From Promicromonospora soli (GTDB lineage Bacteria; Actinomycetota; Actinomycetes; Actinomycetales; Cellulomonadaceae): a DNA stretch of 64,000 nt. The DNA lies in assembly GCF_014653785.1 (NCBI RefSeq), contig NZ_BNAS01000003.1, positions 72,202 to 136,201 of the forward strand. Reading direction: 5' to 3'. The notes under the pieces were generated by a model, which had not been told where the DNA came from, made no database searches, and saw only the letters and a list, made by a program, of their open reading frames with translations. A program made the position numbers and the translations under genes. Below, piece after piece: positions 35,350 to 44,181 of the stretch. Each line of letters opens with the position of its first letter. The first letter of the stretch is position 1.

Positions 35350-36249
35350 GTGAACGAGTTCATCAGGGTCCGTCTCGACCTTGCCTACGACGGAACGGAC
35401 TTCGCCGGCTGGGCCCGTCAGCCGGGCCTGCGCACCGTGGAGGGCGCCCTCGACGACGGCCTCGCCCGGATCTTGCGCAGCGAACAGCTGGGCCGGGCGA
35501 CACCCCGGTTCACGGTTGCCGGCCGCACCGACTCGGGCGTCCACGCACGCGGGCAGGTGGCGCACGTCGATATCGAGGCCGACGACTGGGCCAGGCTGCC
35601 GGGCCGCTCCGGCCGCGCCCCTGGGGAGGCCCTGGTGTCCCGCCTGACGGGCGTGCTCCCCGGCGACGTCGTCGTGCGCAGGGCCGCGCCGGCACCCGTG
35701 GGCTTCGACGCTCGCTTCTCCGCCCTGCGCCGCCGCTACACCTACCGGATCGCCGACGCCCCCGAGCTGCGCGACCCCCTGCGCCGCCGGCACGTCCTGT
35801 GGACCCGCAAGCCGCTCGACGTCGCCGCGATGGACGCCGCCGTCCGCCCGCTCACCGGCGTGCGCGACTTTGCCTCCTACTGCAAGCCCCGGCCCGGTGC
35901 GACGACCATCCGTGAGCTGCAGCGCATCGCCTGGGAGCGGCCCGTCGACGGGCCCGATGCGGGGCTCGCCGTCGGGCACGTCGTCGCCGACGCGTTCTGC
36001 CACAACATGGTGCGCGCGCTCGTCGGAGCGTCGATGGGGGTGGGGGAGGGGCGCCGCCCGGTGACCTGGCCCGCGGACCTCCTGGCGAGCCGACGCCGGG
36101 ACGCGGGTGTCTTCGTCGTGCCGCCGGAGGGCCTCTGCCTGGAGGAGATCACGTTCCCGCCCGACGCGGAGCTCGCGGCGCGCGCCGACGCCGTCCGGGC
36201 GAAGCGGATGGACGAGGACGTCTGGGAAGAGACCAGCGCGGCGACGTAG
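35350..36249 (+). CDS. truA: tRNA pseudouridine(38-40) synthase
   Basis: 299 residues from GTG 35350. Converts U38-U40 in the anticodon arm of several tRNAs to pseudouridine. The catalytic Asp61 lies in GRTDSGVHARGQ; RLDLAYDGTDFAGWARQPG and RRRYTYRIAD are family motifs. FCHNMVRALVGASMGVGEGR is the conserved C-terminal segment. truA follows rplQ in many bacteria; here the ROK gene is inserted between. GAAGAT 6 nt before the GTG may be a leaderless -10. Confidence 0.97.
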   Translation: MNEFIRVRLDLAYDGTDFAGWARQPGLRTVEGALDDGLARILRSEQLGRATPRFTVAGRTDSGVHARGQVAHVDIEADDWARLPGRSGRAPGEALVSRLTGVLPGDVVVRRAAPAPVGFDARFSALRRRYTYRIADAPELRDPLRRRHVLWTRKPLDVAAMDAAVRPLTGVRDFASYCKPRPGATTIRELQRIAWERPVDGPDAGLAVGHVVADAFCHNMVRALVGASMGVGEGRRPVTWPADLLASRRRDAGVFVVPPEGLCLEEITFPPDAELAARADAVRAKRMDEDVWEETSAAT

Positions 36250-36253
36250 TCGG

Positions 36254-36679
36254 TCAGGGCTCCTCTACCCAGTGGACCGCGGCCTCCTCGGCGCTCGCCC
36301 CGGCGCCGTCGATGCCCGCGTCCGTGCCGTACAGGTCGTTCTCGCGGTAGCCGTCCTCGGCTGCGTAGCTGCCCGGGTCCGCGTCGGGGTCAGAGACGAG
36401 CCGGCCCGCGCGGGAGGTGTCGGCGCGGTCGAGCGGGTTCGCCTGCCAGACGTCCGGCTCTTCCTCGCTGAGGCGCAGGTCCATCGACTCGCCGTGGCGT
36501 TCCTCCCACGAGGTCTCGCCCCAGTGGTTCTTGCGGGGGCGGTCGGGCGGCGAGTACCCCTCGTCGAGCATGTCCTTTGAGCCCCGGTCGTACAGGGTGT
36601 CCTCGGACGGGAGCTGGTCGGTGTCGCCCTCGGCGATCCCGTCCGGTCCTGGCATCGTGGCTGGGGTTTCCTCGGTCAT
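36254..36679 (-). CDS. DUF5709-like acidic protein
   Basis: 141 residues, strongly acidic, without hydrophobic segments. The middle carries QLPSEDTLYDRG and LDEGYSPPDRP, which I recognise as the conserved core of the DUF5709 family. Convergent with truA, only 4 nt between stop codons. Function unknown. Confidence 0.75.
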   Translation of the reverse strand: MTEETPATMPGPDGIAEGDTDQLPSEDTLYDRGSKDMLDEGYSPPDRPRKNHWGETSWEERHGESMDLRLSEEEPDVWQANPLDRADTSRAGRLVSDPDADPGSYAAEDGYRENDLYGTDAGIDGAGASAEEAAVHWVEEP

Positions 36680-36770
36680 GCTTCTACCGTGACACCAGTT
36701 CGGCCTCGACGCCAGAGTGCGGACGTGTCGAACCTCATGCTGACGAAACTGCCCCGAGGCCGCCTACGCT

Positions 36771-36800
36771 TTGACCCCTGGGGAACCTGCCGGGTACTCT
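36771..36800 (+). promoter_or_regulatory. rplM-rpsI promoter
   Basis: TTGACC (36771-36776) and TACTCT (36795-36800) with an 18-nt spacer, giving a leader of about 155 nt before rplM. The rest of that gap holds no supported gene. Confidence 0.6.
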
Positions 36801-36962
36801 AATGAGTCGTTGTGCTTTGTCACCGACGTCCTGCGTCAGCAGCGAGCCCACTCGCGTGCCGACGAACGGCCCGGACGTCATTCTGACCCCCGCGCACAAC
36901 GACCTGACTCTTCGGGCGCCGCTTCTCGCCCGACGACACCGAAAACGAAAAGGTTACGAACC

Positions 36963-37412
36963 GTGCGTACGTACACCCCCAAGCCCGGCGACGTCCAGCG
37001 CGACTGGTATGTCGTCGATGCGACCGACGTCGTCCTGGGCCGCCTGGCAAGCCAGGTCGCCATCTTGCTGCGCGGGAAGCACAAGCCGACTTTCGCCCCG
37101 CACGTCGACGGCGGTGACTTCGTCATCATCATCAACGCTGACAAGGTCGCGCTGAGCGGCAACAAGCGTGAGACCAAGATCGCCTACCGCCACTCGGGTT
37201 ACCCGGGCGGCCTCACGGCCACCCCGTACGGCGAGTTCCTGGACACCAAGCCGGAGCGCGCCATCGAGAAGGCCGTGCGCGGCATGATCCCCAAGACCTC
37301 GCTCGGTCGGACGCAGATGACCCACCTGAAGGTCTACGCAGGCTCTGAGCACCCGCACACGGCGCAGCAGGCCAAGCCGTTCGAGATCACCCAGGTTTCG
37401 CAGCAGGCCTGA
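36963..37412 (+). CDS. rplM: 50S ribosomal protein L13
   Basis: 149 residues from GTG 36963, about 9 nt after AAAAGG. An early 50S assembly protein. [39 protein letters not shown] and [20 protein letters not shown] are characteristic. Co-transcribed with rpsI. Confidence 0.98.
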   Translation: MRTYTPKPGDVQRDWYVVDATDVVLGRLASQVAILLRGKHKPTFAPHVDGGDFVIIINADKVALSGNKRETKIAYRHSGYPGGLTATPYGEFLDTKPERAIEKAVRGMIPKTSLGRTQMTHLKVYAGSEHPHTAQQAKPFEITQVSQQA

Positions 37413-37456
37413 CGCCGCTGCCGGATCGCAACGCTGAAGGACGCGAGGACACCACA

Positions 37457-37942
37457 GTGGCCGAGACCACCGTCGACATCGAGCAGGGCGCCGAGACGCC
37501 CAGCAACTACACCACCGAGACTGCTGCGCCCGCAACGCGCGGTTCGTCCATCACCGCCCCGGCTCAGGCCCTCGGGCGCCGTAAGGAGGCCGTGGCGCGT
37601 GTTCGCCTCGTCCCCGGCACCGGCACCTGGAAGGTCAACGGTCGCACCCTCGAGGAGTACTTCCCGAACAAGGTGCACCAGCAGCTGGTGAACTCCCCGC
37701 TGCAGCTGGTCGAGGTCGAGGGCCGCTTCGACGTCATCGCCCGGATCACGGGTGGCGGCACGTCGGGCCAGGCCGGCGCACTGCGCCTGGGCATCGCCCG
37801 CGCGCTGAACGCCATCGACGAGGACGCCAACCGCGCCGAGCTCAAGAAGGCCGGCTTCCTCCGGCGTGACGACCGCAAGGTCGAGCGCAAGAAGGCCGGT
37901 CTCAAGAAGGCCCGCAAGGCTCCGCAGTACAGCAAGCGCTGA
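37457..37942 (+). CDS. rpsI: 30S ribosomal protein S9
   Basis: 161 residues from GTG 37457. The C-terminal basic tail ending [12 protein letters not shown] reaches P-site tRNA. About 30 residues of low-complexity N-terminal extension ([16 protein letters not shown]) precede the conserved [16 protein letters not shown] core, as is common in actinobacteria. Confidence 0.98.
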   Translation: MAETTVDIEQGAETPSNYTTETAAPATRGSSITAPAQALGRRKEAVARVRLVPGTGTWKVNGRTLEEYFPNKVHQQLVNSPLQLVEVEGRFDVIARITGGGTSGQAGALRLGIARALNAIDEDANRAELKKAGFLRRDDRKVERKKAGLKKARKAPQYSKR

Positions 37943-37962
37943 TCCAGCGCCTGGCTGGGTGG

Positions 37963-37996
37963 CCCCGCCGAACAGTGTCGACACTGTTCGGCGGGG
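37963..37996. terminator. perfect 34-nt palindrome, terminator of rplM-rpsI
   Basis: A 17-bp perfect palindrome (37963-37979 with 37980-37996) centred on TCGA, 20 nt after rpsI. No T-run. Confidence 0.75.
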
Positions 37997-38051
37997 TCAT
38001 CTGTGTTACCGCCCACTACGGTGGGAACCGAACGATCTGAGGAGAACCGGC

Positions 38052-39416
38052 ATGGGCAGGCTGTTCGGCACCGACGGAGTTCGGGGCCTCGCCAACAAGG
38101 ACATCACGGCGGAGCTGGCACTGGAGCTGGGCGCCGCCGCCGCGCGGGTTCTGACCGCGAAGGGTGAGCTGCTGGGCCCGCGTCCGCGGGCCGTCGTCGG
38201 GCGGGACACCCGCGCGTCGGGCGAGTTCCTCGCGGGCGCGGTGGCAGCGGGCCTCGCGTCCGCGGGCGTGGACGTGGTGATGCTCAACGTGCTGCCCACA
38301 CCCGCGCTGGCCTATCTGGTGACGGAGCTGGAGGCCGACCTCGGTGTCATGGTCTCCGCCTCGCACAACCCCATGCCGGACAACGGCATCAAGTTCTTCG
38401 CCCGCGGCGGGCTCAAGCTCGACGACGCCGTCGAGGACGCCATCCAGGCAACGCTGGGCGACGACTGGGAGCGCCCCACGGGCGCCGACGTCGGACGCAT
38501 CCGCACGGACGGCCAGGCAGCCGCTGTGCGCTACGTGCGGCACCTGACCGACAGCGTGGGCACCACCCCGGACCACCGGCCCCTCGAGGGCCTGCGCATC
38601 GCGCTCGACTGCGCCAACGGCGCCGCGAGCGAGGTGGGCCCGGAGGCGCTGCGCGCTGCGGGCGCCGACGTCGTGGTGATGAACGCCAGCCCGGACGGCC
38701 GGAACATCAACGAGAAGTGCGGCTCCACGCACCCCGAGCAGCTGCAGGCGGTCGTCGTGGCGTCCGAGGCGGACTTCGGTGTCGCGTTCGACGGCGACGC
38801 CGACCGCTGCGTCGCCGTCGACCACACCGGCGCCATCGTGGACGGCGACCAGATCCTCGGGATCCTCGCCACCGCGCTCAAGGAGGAGGGCCGCCTGCCG
38901 GGTGACACCCTCGTGGTGACCGTCATGAGCAACCTTGGCCTCATCCTCGCGATGCGACGGCGGGGGATCACGACGGTGCAGACCGCAGTCGGCGACCGGT
39001 ACGTGCTGGAGGAGATGCGCGCCAAGGGGTTCAGCCTGGGCGGGGAGCAGTCCGGCCACATCATCCTGGCGGACCACGCAACGACGGGCGACGGCGTCCT
39101 CGCGGCGCTGCATCTCGCAGCGCGGGTCAAGGCGTCGGGCAAGCGACTGGGTGATCTCGCGGGTGAGATCGAGCGCCTGCCGCAGACCCTCGTCAACGTG
39201 CGCGGTGTGGACAAGTCCCGGGCGGGCACGGACGAGGGCGTGCAGACCGCCGTGGCGGACGCGACAGCACGTCTCGGCGACACCGGCCGGGTGCTGCTGC
39301 GCCAGTCGGGCACGGAGCCGCTGGTGCGGGTCATGGTCGAGGCCCCGGTTCAGGACGAGGCGGACAAGGTGGCGGAGGATCTGGCCGCCGTCGTTCGGGA
39401 GCGGCTCGCGCTGTAG
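38052..39416 (+). CDS. glmM: phosphoglucosamine mutase
   Basis: 454 residues from ATG 38052, with GAGGAGAA upstream. Isomerises glucosamine 6-phosphate to glucosamine 1-phosphate for UDP-GlcNAc and cell-wall synthesis. The catalytic phosphoserine is Ser104 in [15 protein letters not shown] is the metal loop, GGEQSGH the sugar loop and [15 protein letters not shown] the phosphate loop. GlmS, the previous enzyme of the pathway, is encoded at 41572. Follows rpsI as in many actinobacteria. Confidence 0.98.
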   Translation: MGRLFGTDGVRGLANKDITAELALELGAAAARVLTAKGELLGPRPRAVVGRDTRASGEFLAGAVAAGLASAGVDVVMLNVLPTPALAYLVTELEADLGVMVSASHNPMPDNGIKFFARGGLKLDDAVEDAIQATLGDDWERPTGADVGRIRTDGQAAAVRYVRHLTDSVGTTPDHRPLEGLRIALDCANGAASEVGPEALRAAGADVVVMNASPDGRNINEKCGSTHPEQLQAVVVASEADFGVAFDGDADRCVAVDHTGAIVDGDQILGILATALKEEGRLPGDTLVVTVMSNLGLILAMRRRGITTVQTAVGDRYVLEEMRAKGFSLGGEQSGHIILADHATTGDGVLAALHLAARVKASGKRLGDLAGEIERLPQTLVNVRGVDKSRAGTDEGVQTAVADATARLGDTGRVLLRQSGTEPLVRVMVEAPVQDEADKVAEDLAAVVRERLAL

Positions 39417-39482
39417 CGGCTCGAGCGGGGGGCGGCGGGGCAGGAGTGAACGGCCCGTGAATCCTTGGAAGCGGGGTTCTAC

Positions 39483-39516
39483 CAGGGGCACCCCCGATGC
39501 GATTCAGGGGCACCCC
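39483..39516 (+). repeat. 22-nt-spaced direct repeat CAGGGGCACCCC
   Basis: Two copies (39483-39494 and 39505-39516), each with a GGGG-CA-CCCC inverted repeat. They lie in the gap between glmM and the DedA gene. Confidence 0.7.
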
Positions 39517-39596
39517 TTGCGTAGGCTGGCGTTAGGCACTATGAGGTGCCGCTCTTCGCCACCCGGGTAGTGCCCGGCCGTAACTTTCGAGGTCCC

Positions 39597-40325
39597 GTGC
39601 TCGAACTCATTTCCACAGTCCTGAGCGCCACCGAGGTGTGGATCCTCGCGATGGCTGCCTCGCCGTGGATCTACCCGGCCATGTTCGCGTTCGCGACCAT
39701 CGACGGCTTCTTCCCGCCGCTGCCGAGCGAGTCCGTGGTGATCACGCTGGCGGTCTCCGCGCACAGCACGGGCACGCCCTGGATCTGGCTCGTGCTGGTG
39801 GCCGCGGCGGCCGGTGCGTGGGTGGGCGACCAGATCGCGTACCAGATCGGACGCATGATCGGCACCGACCGTGTGCCGTTCCTGCAGACACCGCGCGGAC
39901 GCCGGGCCGTGGCCTGGGCGGAGCGCGCACTGGCCCGGCGCGGAGCATCGTTCATCCTGGCGGCGCGCTACATCCCGATCGGCCGCGTGGCCGTGAACAT
40001 GACGGCGGGCGCCGTCGGCTACCCACGTCGTCGGTTCATGTTCATCGCCGCGATCGCGGCGGTCATGTGGGCGTTCTACTCGGCCGGGATCGGCCTCGTC
40101 GCCGCGCAGTGGCTGGGGCACGAGCCGCTGCTCGCAATCTCCATCGGCGTCGTGCTGGGCGTGGCGATGGGCTTCGTCGTGGACAAGGTGGTGGGCTGGT
40201 TCTCGCACCGGGAGCTCGACGACGACGTCCACCCGGCCGGAGGGCACGACGGCGGCAAGGGTGCCGACCAGAAGGTGACCGTCCCGCCGTCGGACTCGGA
40301 CGGCGCGACCGGCGCCGGCGCCTAG
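39597..40325 (+). CDS. DedA-family (VTT/SNARE-associated) membrane protein
   Basis: 242 residues from GTG 39597 (GAGG 5 nt upstream); GTG 39546 is possible but lacks a ribosome binding site. It carries several hydrophobic segments, and FATIDGFFPPLPSESVVITL matches the DedA signature (normally FxExxxPxxPGE). GRMIGTDRVPF and RGASFILAARYIPIGRVAVN follow. DedA proteins are membrane flippases or transporters for polyprenyl phosphates and related lipids; the substrate is inferred only. The tail is hydrophilic and charged. Confidence 0.85.
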   Translation: MLELISTVLSATEVWILAMAASPWIYPAMFAFATIDGFFPPLPSESVVITLAVSAHSTGTPWIWLVLVAAAAGAWVGDQIAYQIGRMIGTDRVPFLQTPRGRRAVAWAERALARRGASFILAARYIPIGRVAVNMTAGAVGYPRRRFMFIAAIAAVMWAFYSAGIGLVAAQWLGHEPLLAISIGVVLGVAMGFVVDKVVGWFSHRELDDDVHPAGGHDGGKGADQKVTVPPSDSDGATGAGA

Positions 40326-40356
40326 CCGGAGGATCGACTCCCCGGGGCAGCCGAAA

Positions 40357-40387
40357 GCCCGAGCGCGGCATCGTCGCCGGCTCGGGC
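40357..40387. terminator. terminator between DedA gene and coaA
   Basis: GCCCGAGC (40357-40364) pairs with GCTCGGGC (40380-40387), between the convergent DedA and coaA genes. Confidence 0.6.
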
Positions 40388-40454
40388 CTTGCCAGGTCAG
40401 TGTGGCGTCGACGGGTCGACGCGAGGATCGGCCAAGGTCATCGGCCGAGTGCGG

Positions 40455-41450
40455 TCAGAGCTTGCGCAGCCGGACCCGCTGCACCGCGTGGTCCGAGCCC
40501 TTGGTGAGCACCAGGGTCGCGCGGCCCCGCGTGGGCAGGATGTTCCGCTCGAGGTTGGGCGCGTTGATGGACTCCCAGATCAGCAGTGCGCGCTCCGTCG
40601 CCTCCTGGTCGGAGAGCGACGCGTACCGCCGGAAGTAGGAGTCGGGCTTCGTGAACGCGGTGCGGCGCAGCTCGAGGAACCGTTCCACGTACCACTGCCG
40701 GATGTTCCGGGTCCGGGCGTCCACATAGATCGAGAAGTCGAAGAAGTCGCTCACCGCGACGGTCGACTCGTCGACGGCGGACGGCCGGGCCGGCTGCAGC
40801 ACGTTGAGCCCCTCGACGATGAGCACGTCGGGCTTGCGGACCACCATCTCCTGGCCCGGCACGATGTCGTACGTGACGTGCGAGTACACGGGCGCGCGCA
40901 CCTCCGCCTGCCCGGCCTTGATGCGGGACAGGAACCGGATCAGGGCGCGCCGGTCGTACGACTCGGGGAAGCCCTTGCGCTCCATCAGGCCCCGCCGTTC
41001 GAGCTCCGCGTTCGGGTAGAGGAACCCGTCGGTGGTGATGAGCTCGACGCGCGGCGTCTCGGGCCAGCGGGCGAGCATCTCGCGCAGGACACGCGCCGTC
41101 GTCGACTTGCCGACGGCCACCGAGCCCGCGACCCCGATGACGTAAGGGGTGCGGGGCGGGTCCTCGTGCAGGAAGGTCGACGTCGCGTCGTGCAGGCCAC
41201 CAGTGGCCATCACGTAGAGGTTGAGCAGGCGTGACAGGGGGCGATAGATCGCGTCGACCTCGGCCAGGTCGATCGGGTCACCGAGACCGCGCAGGCGCTC
41301 GACGTCCTCGTCGGTCAGCGGCAGCGGAGTGGACGCCGAGAGGCGGCTCCAGGCCGCTCGGTCGAGATCCACGTAGGGCGAGGACGGGGCGAGGGCGAGC
41401 AGATGCTCGCCGAGGTCCGTCGTCGGATACTGGGAAACCACCTGCAGCAT
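40455..41450 (-). CDS. coaA: type I pantothenate kinase
   Basis: 331 residues. Phosphorylates pantothenate, the first step of CoA synthesis. The P-loop [17 protein letters not shown] and the conserved [40 protein letters not shown] and HATRNI-like [18 protein letters not shown] segments define the type I (CoA-inhibited) family. AGGTGGGG precedes the ATG on the minus strand. Convergent with the DedA gene and divergent from glmS. Confidence 0.97.
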   Translation of the reverse strand: MLQVVSQYPTTDLGEHLLALAPSSPYVDLDRAAWSRLSASTPLPLTDEDVERLRGLGDPIDLAEVDAIYRPLSRLLNLYVMATGGLHDATSTFLHEDPPRTPYVIGVAGSVAVGKSTTARVLREMLARWPETPRVELITTDGFLYPNAELERRGLMERKGFPESYDRRALIRFLSRIKAGQAEVRAPVYSHVTYDIVPGQEMVVRKPDVLIVEGLNVLQPARPSAVDESTVAVSDFFDFSIYVDARTRNIRQWYVERFLELRRTAFTKPDSYFRRYASLSDQEATERALLIWESINAPNLERNILPTRGRATLVLTKGSDHAVQRVRLRKL

Positions 41451-41558
41451 TGTGCCCCACCTGGCGTCGTGAATCGCTACCGGCCGTGGCGGCCGTCCGT
41501 GGCGGGCGGCACAGCCGCCCTGTGAGCCCCGTCATGCGGGCCGGACCAGAACCCTCGT

Positions 41559-41564
41559 TAGACT
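41559..41564 (+). promoter_or_regulatory. glmS -10 box, probable leaderless start
   Basis: TAGACT ends 7 nt before the ATG at 41572; no ribosome binding site is visible between. Confidence 0.5.
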
Positions 41565-41571
41565 CGCCCGC

Positions 41572-43473
41572 ATGTGTGGGATTGTGGGTTACACGGGAAC
41601 TGTAGCGACTACGGCGGACGGCAACGCCTCGGGTGCTGCCACGCCGTCGGGCACGCCTCTCGACGTAGCCATCGAAGGGCTGCGCCGGCTGGAGTACCGC
41701 GGGTACGACTCGGCCGGCGTGGCGCTCGTCGCGCCAGGGCTGGACGGCATCGCCTGGGCGAAGAAGTCCGGCAAGCTCGCCAACCTGATCGAGGCGCTCG
41801 ACAACGACCCCCTGCCCCTTGCGACCGCGGCGATCGGGCACACGCGCTGGGCCACGCACGGCGGCCCCACCGACGCGAACGCGCACCCCCACCTGGCCGA
41901 CGGCGACCGGCTCGCCGTGATCCACAACGGCATCGTCGAAAACTTCGCCCAGCTCAAGGCCGAGCTGCTGGCCGACGGCGTGACGTTCCGCTCCGAGACC
42001 GATACCGAGGTGGCTGCTCACCTCATGGCCAAGGCGTACCGCGAGACGGGGAACCTGACGCAGGCCATGACGGCCGTTGCCGGCCGCCTGCACGGCACGT
42101 TCACGCTGCTCGCCGTGCACGCGGACGCACCCGAGACGGTGGTGGGCGCCCGGCACGACTCCCCGCTCGTGGTGGGGCTCGGCGAGGGCGAGAACTTCCT
42201 GGGTTCCGACGTCGCGGCGTTCATCGCGCACACCAAGGAGGCGCTCGAGCTGGGCCAGGACCAGGTGGTGACCATCACGCCGACGTCAGTGGCCGTGACC
42301 GACTTCGACGGCAAGCCCGCCGAGGCCAAGCGCTACACCGTGGACTGGGACGCGGCCGCCGCGGAGAAGGGTGGCTTCGCGTCCTTCATGGACAAGGAGA
42401 TCCACGACCAGCCGCAGGCGGTCGCCGACACGCTGCTCGGCCGGACGGACGCCGCCGGCGCGCTCGTGCTGGACGACCTGCGGATCGACGAGTCGGTGCT
42501 GCGCGCGGTGAACAAGATCATCGTCGTCGCCTGCGGCACCGCCGCCTACGCCGGGCACGTGGCGAAGTACGCGATCGAGCACTGGTGCCGCATCCCCGTG
42601 GAGGTCGAGCTCGCGCACGAGTTCCGCTACCGCGACCCGATCGTCGACGAGCGCACCCTGGTGGTGGCCGTGACCCAGTCCGGCGAGACCATGGACACGC
42701 TGATGGCCGTGCGGCACGCGCGCGAGCAGGGTGCCAAGGTGATCTCGATCGTCAACACCCACGGTTCGACGATCCCGCGTGAGTCCGACGCCGTGCTGTA
42801 CACGCACGCCGGCCCCGAGATCGCCGTCGCCTCCACCAAGGCCTTCCTCGCGCAGATCACCGCCGCGTACGTGCTGGGCCTGTACCTGGCGCAGCTGCGC
42901 GGCAACAAGTTCCCCGACGAGATCGTCGCGCTGCTCGACGAGCTGCGGGCCATGCCGCGCAAGATCCAGACGGTCATCGAGCGCGGCGAGTACGTGCGCG
43001 CGACCGCGCGGTCCATGGAGAAGTCCGACAAGGTGCTGTTCCTGGGGCGGCACGTCGGGTTCCCGGTGGCCCTGGAGGGCGCGCTCAAGCTCAAGGAGCT
43101 CGCATACATCCACGCCGAGGGCTTCGCCGCCGGCGAGCTCAAGCACGGGCCGATCGCCCTGATCGACGAGGGGCAGCCCGTGTTCGTGGTCGTGCCCTCG
43201 CCGCGGGGCCGCGACACCCTGCACTCCAAGGTCGTCTCCAACATCCAGGAGATCCGGGCCCGCGGCGCGCGCACCCTCGTGATCGCCGAGGACGGCGACG
43301 ACGAGGTGGCCAAGTACGCCGACGAGATCTTCTGGATCCCGCAGGCGCCCACGCTGCTCCAGCCCCTGCTGGCGGTGGTGCCGCTGCAGATCTTCGCCAT
43401 GGCGCTCGCCACCGCGAAGGGTCTGGACGTGGACCAGCCGCGCAACCTCGCCAAGTCCGTGACGGTGGAGTAG
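41572..43473 (+). CDS. glmS: glutamine-fructose-6-phosphate aminotransferase (isomerizing)
   Basis: 633 residues. Makes glucosamine 6-phosphate from fructose 6-phosphate and glutamine, the committed step of amino-sugar synthesis. Cys2 is the glutaminase nucleophile (MCGIVGYTG); HTRWATHGGPTDANAHPH and ETDTEVAAH are glutaminase motifs. Two SIS domains occupy the C-terminal half (CGTAAYAG, VTQSGETMDTL) and it ends DQPRNLAKSVTVE. About 19 extra residues (TVATTADGNASGAATPSGT) interrupt the first loop. GlmM acts next and is encoded at 38052. Confidence 0.98.
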   Translation: MCGIVGYTGTVATTADGNASGAATPSGTPLDVAIEGLRRLEYRGYDSAGVALVAPGLDGIAWAKKSGKLANLIEALDNDPLPLATAAIGHTRWATHGGPTDANAHPHLADGDRLAVIHNGIVENFAQLKAELLADGVTFRSETDTEVAAHLMAKAYRETGNLTQAMTAVAGRLHGTFTLLAVHADAPETVVGARHDSPLVVGLGEGENFLGSDVAAFIAHTKEALELGQDQVVTITPTSVAVTDFDGKPAEAKRYTVDWDAAAAEKGGFASFMDKEIHDQPQAVADTLLGRTDAAGALVLDDLRIDESVLRAVNKIIVVACGTAAYAGHVAKYAIEHWCRIPVEVELAHEFRYRDPIVDERTLVVAVTQSGETMDTLMAVRHAREQGAKVISIVNTHGSTIPRESDAVLYTHAGPEIAVASTKAFLAQITAAYVLGLYLAQLRGNKFPDEIVALLDELRAMPRKIQTVIERGEYVRATARSMEKSDKVLFLGRHVGFPVALEGALKLKELAYIHAEGFAAGELKHGPIALIDEGQPVFVVVPSPRGRDTLHSKVVSNIQEIRARGARTLVIAEDGDDEVAKYADEIFWIPQAPTLLQPLLAVVPLQIFAMALATAKGLDVDQPRNLAKSVTVE

Positions 43474-43492
43474 CCGGTCCGTCGTCCGGCGG

Positions 43493-43754
43493 GTCGAACC
43501 GCAAGCTGGTCGCTGTGTGAGCGTCGAACCGCAGGTTGGACGTGATCGGGGCCGTCGAACCGCAGGTTGGTCGTGTTTGCGCGTGTCGAGCCGCAAGGGA
43601 CCCGTCCATCCGGGCTCGGACTGACGTGTCGGATGCGGTTCGGCGCTCAGATCCACCCACAAGTTGCGGTTCGACGCCGGTGGTGGACCCGTTGGACGGG
43701 TGGCTTGCGGTTCGGCGCGGTGGCGTGGACGCGCAACCTGCGGTTCGGCGCTCG
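43493..43754. repeat. eight-copy, two-orientation short repeat cluster
   Basis: Four direct copies of GTCGAACCGCAGGTTGG (variants) start at 43493, 43523, 43554 and 43585, a period of 30-31 nt. Four inverted copies (core TGCGGTTCG) start at 43634, 43665, 43706 and 43739. Together they form a nested inverted-repeat array in the 325-nt gap between glmS and the MazG-like gene. No gene is supported inside it. Spacers are only about 10-14 nt, so it is not a CRISPR. Confidence 0.9.
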
Positions 43755-43798
43755 ATGGCCGGCGTGGTGAGCGCAGGGGCTGTGGCACGCTCGGCCGG

Positions 43799-44155
43799 GT
43801 GGACCTCAAGAATCTCTCGGACGAAGTCGAGATCATCAGCCGTGTCTATGCGCGGGTGCACGGCGTGGAGCGCACCGACGACTGGCTCGTGCTGAAGCTC
43901 CACGAGGAGGTCGGCGAGCTCACCCAGGCGTTCCTCAACCTGTCCGGACGTTCCAGGGACCGGGGTCTGTCCGACGACGAGACACGCGACGCGTTCCGCG
44001 GCGAGGTAGCGGACGCGCTCGCGCAGCTGCTGCTCGTCGCCCGGCGGTTCGACGTCGACCTGTCCGAGGAGCTGGAGCGCAAGTGGTTCCGCTGGCGGCA
44101 CCTGGTCCGGCCGGAGGACACCGCGGGCATCCGGGATGTCGGTGGTCCCGTCTAG
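43799..44155 (+). CDS. MazG-like nucleotide pyrophosphohydrolase
   Basis: 118 residues from GTG 43799. All-alpha NTP pyrophosphatase fold: LKLHEEVGELTQAFL provides the EExxE metal motif and GEVADALAQLLLVARRFDVD the ExxD motif. Such enzymes hydrolyse (d)NTPs, often damaged ones, to monophosphates; the substrate here is not known. Short single-domain form, unlike full-length MazG. It follows the repeat cluster directly. Confidence 0.8.
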   Translation: MDLKNLSDEVEIISRVYARVHGVERTDDWLVLKLHEEVGELTQAFLNLSGRSRDRGLSDDETRDAFRGEVADALAQLLLVARRFDVDLSEELERKWFRWRHLVRPEDTAGIRDVGGPV

Positions 44156-44181
44156 CCTGTGGCCCGACGAGAGGGGCGTGC

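Noticed and set aside
43493..43754. CRISPR array
   Set aside because: Repeats are 16-20 nt and imperfect, spacers only 10-14 nt, half the copies are inverted, and no cas gene is near.
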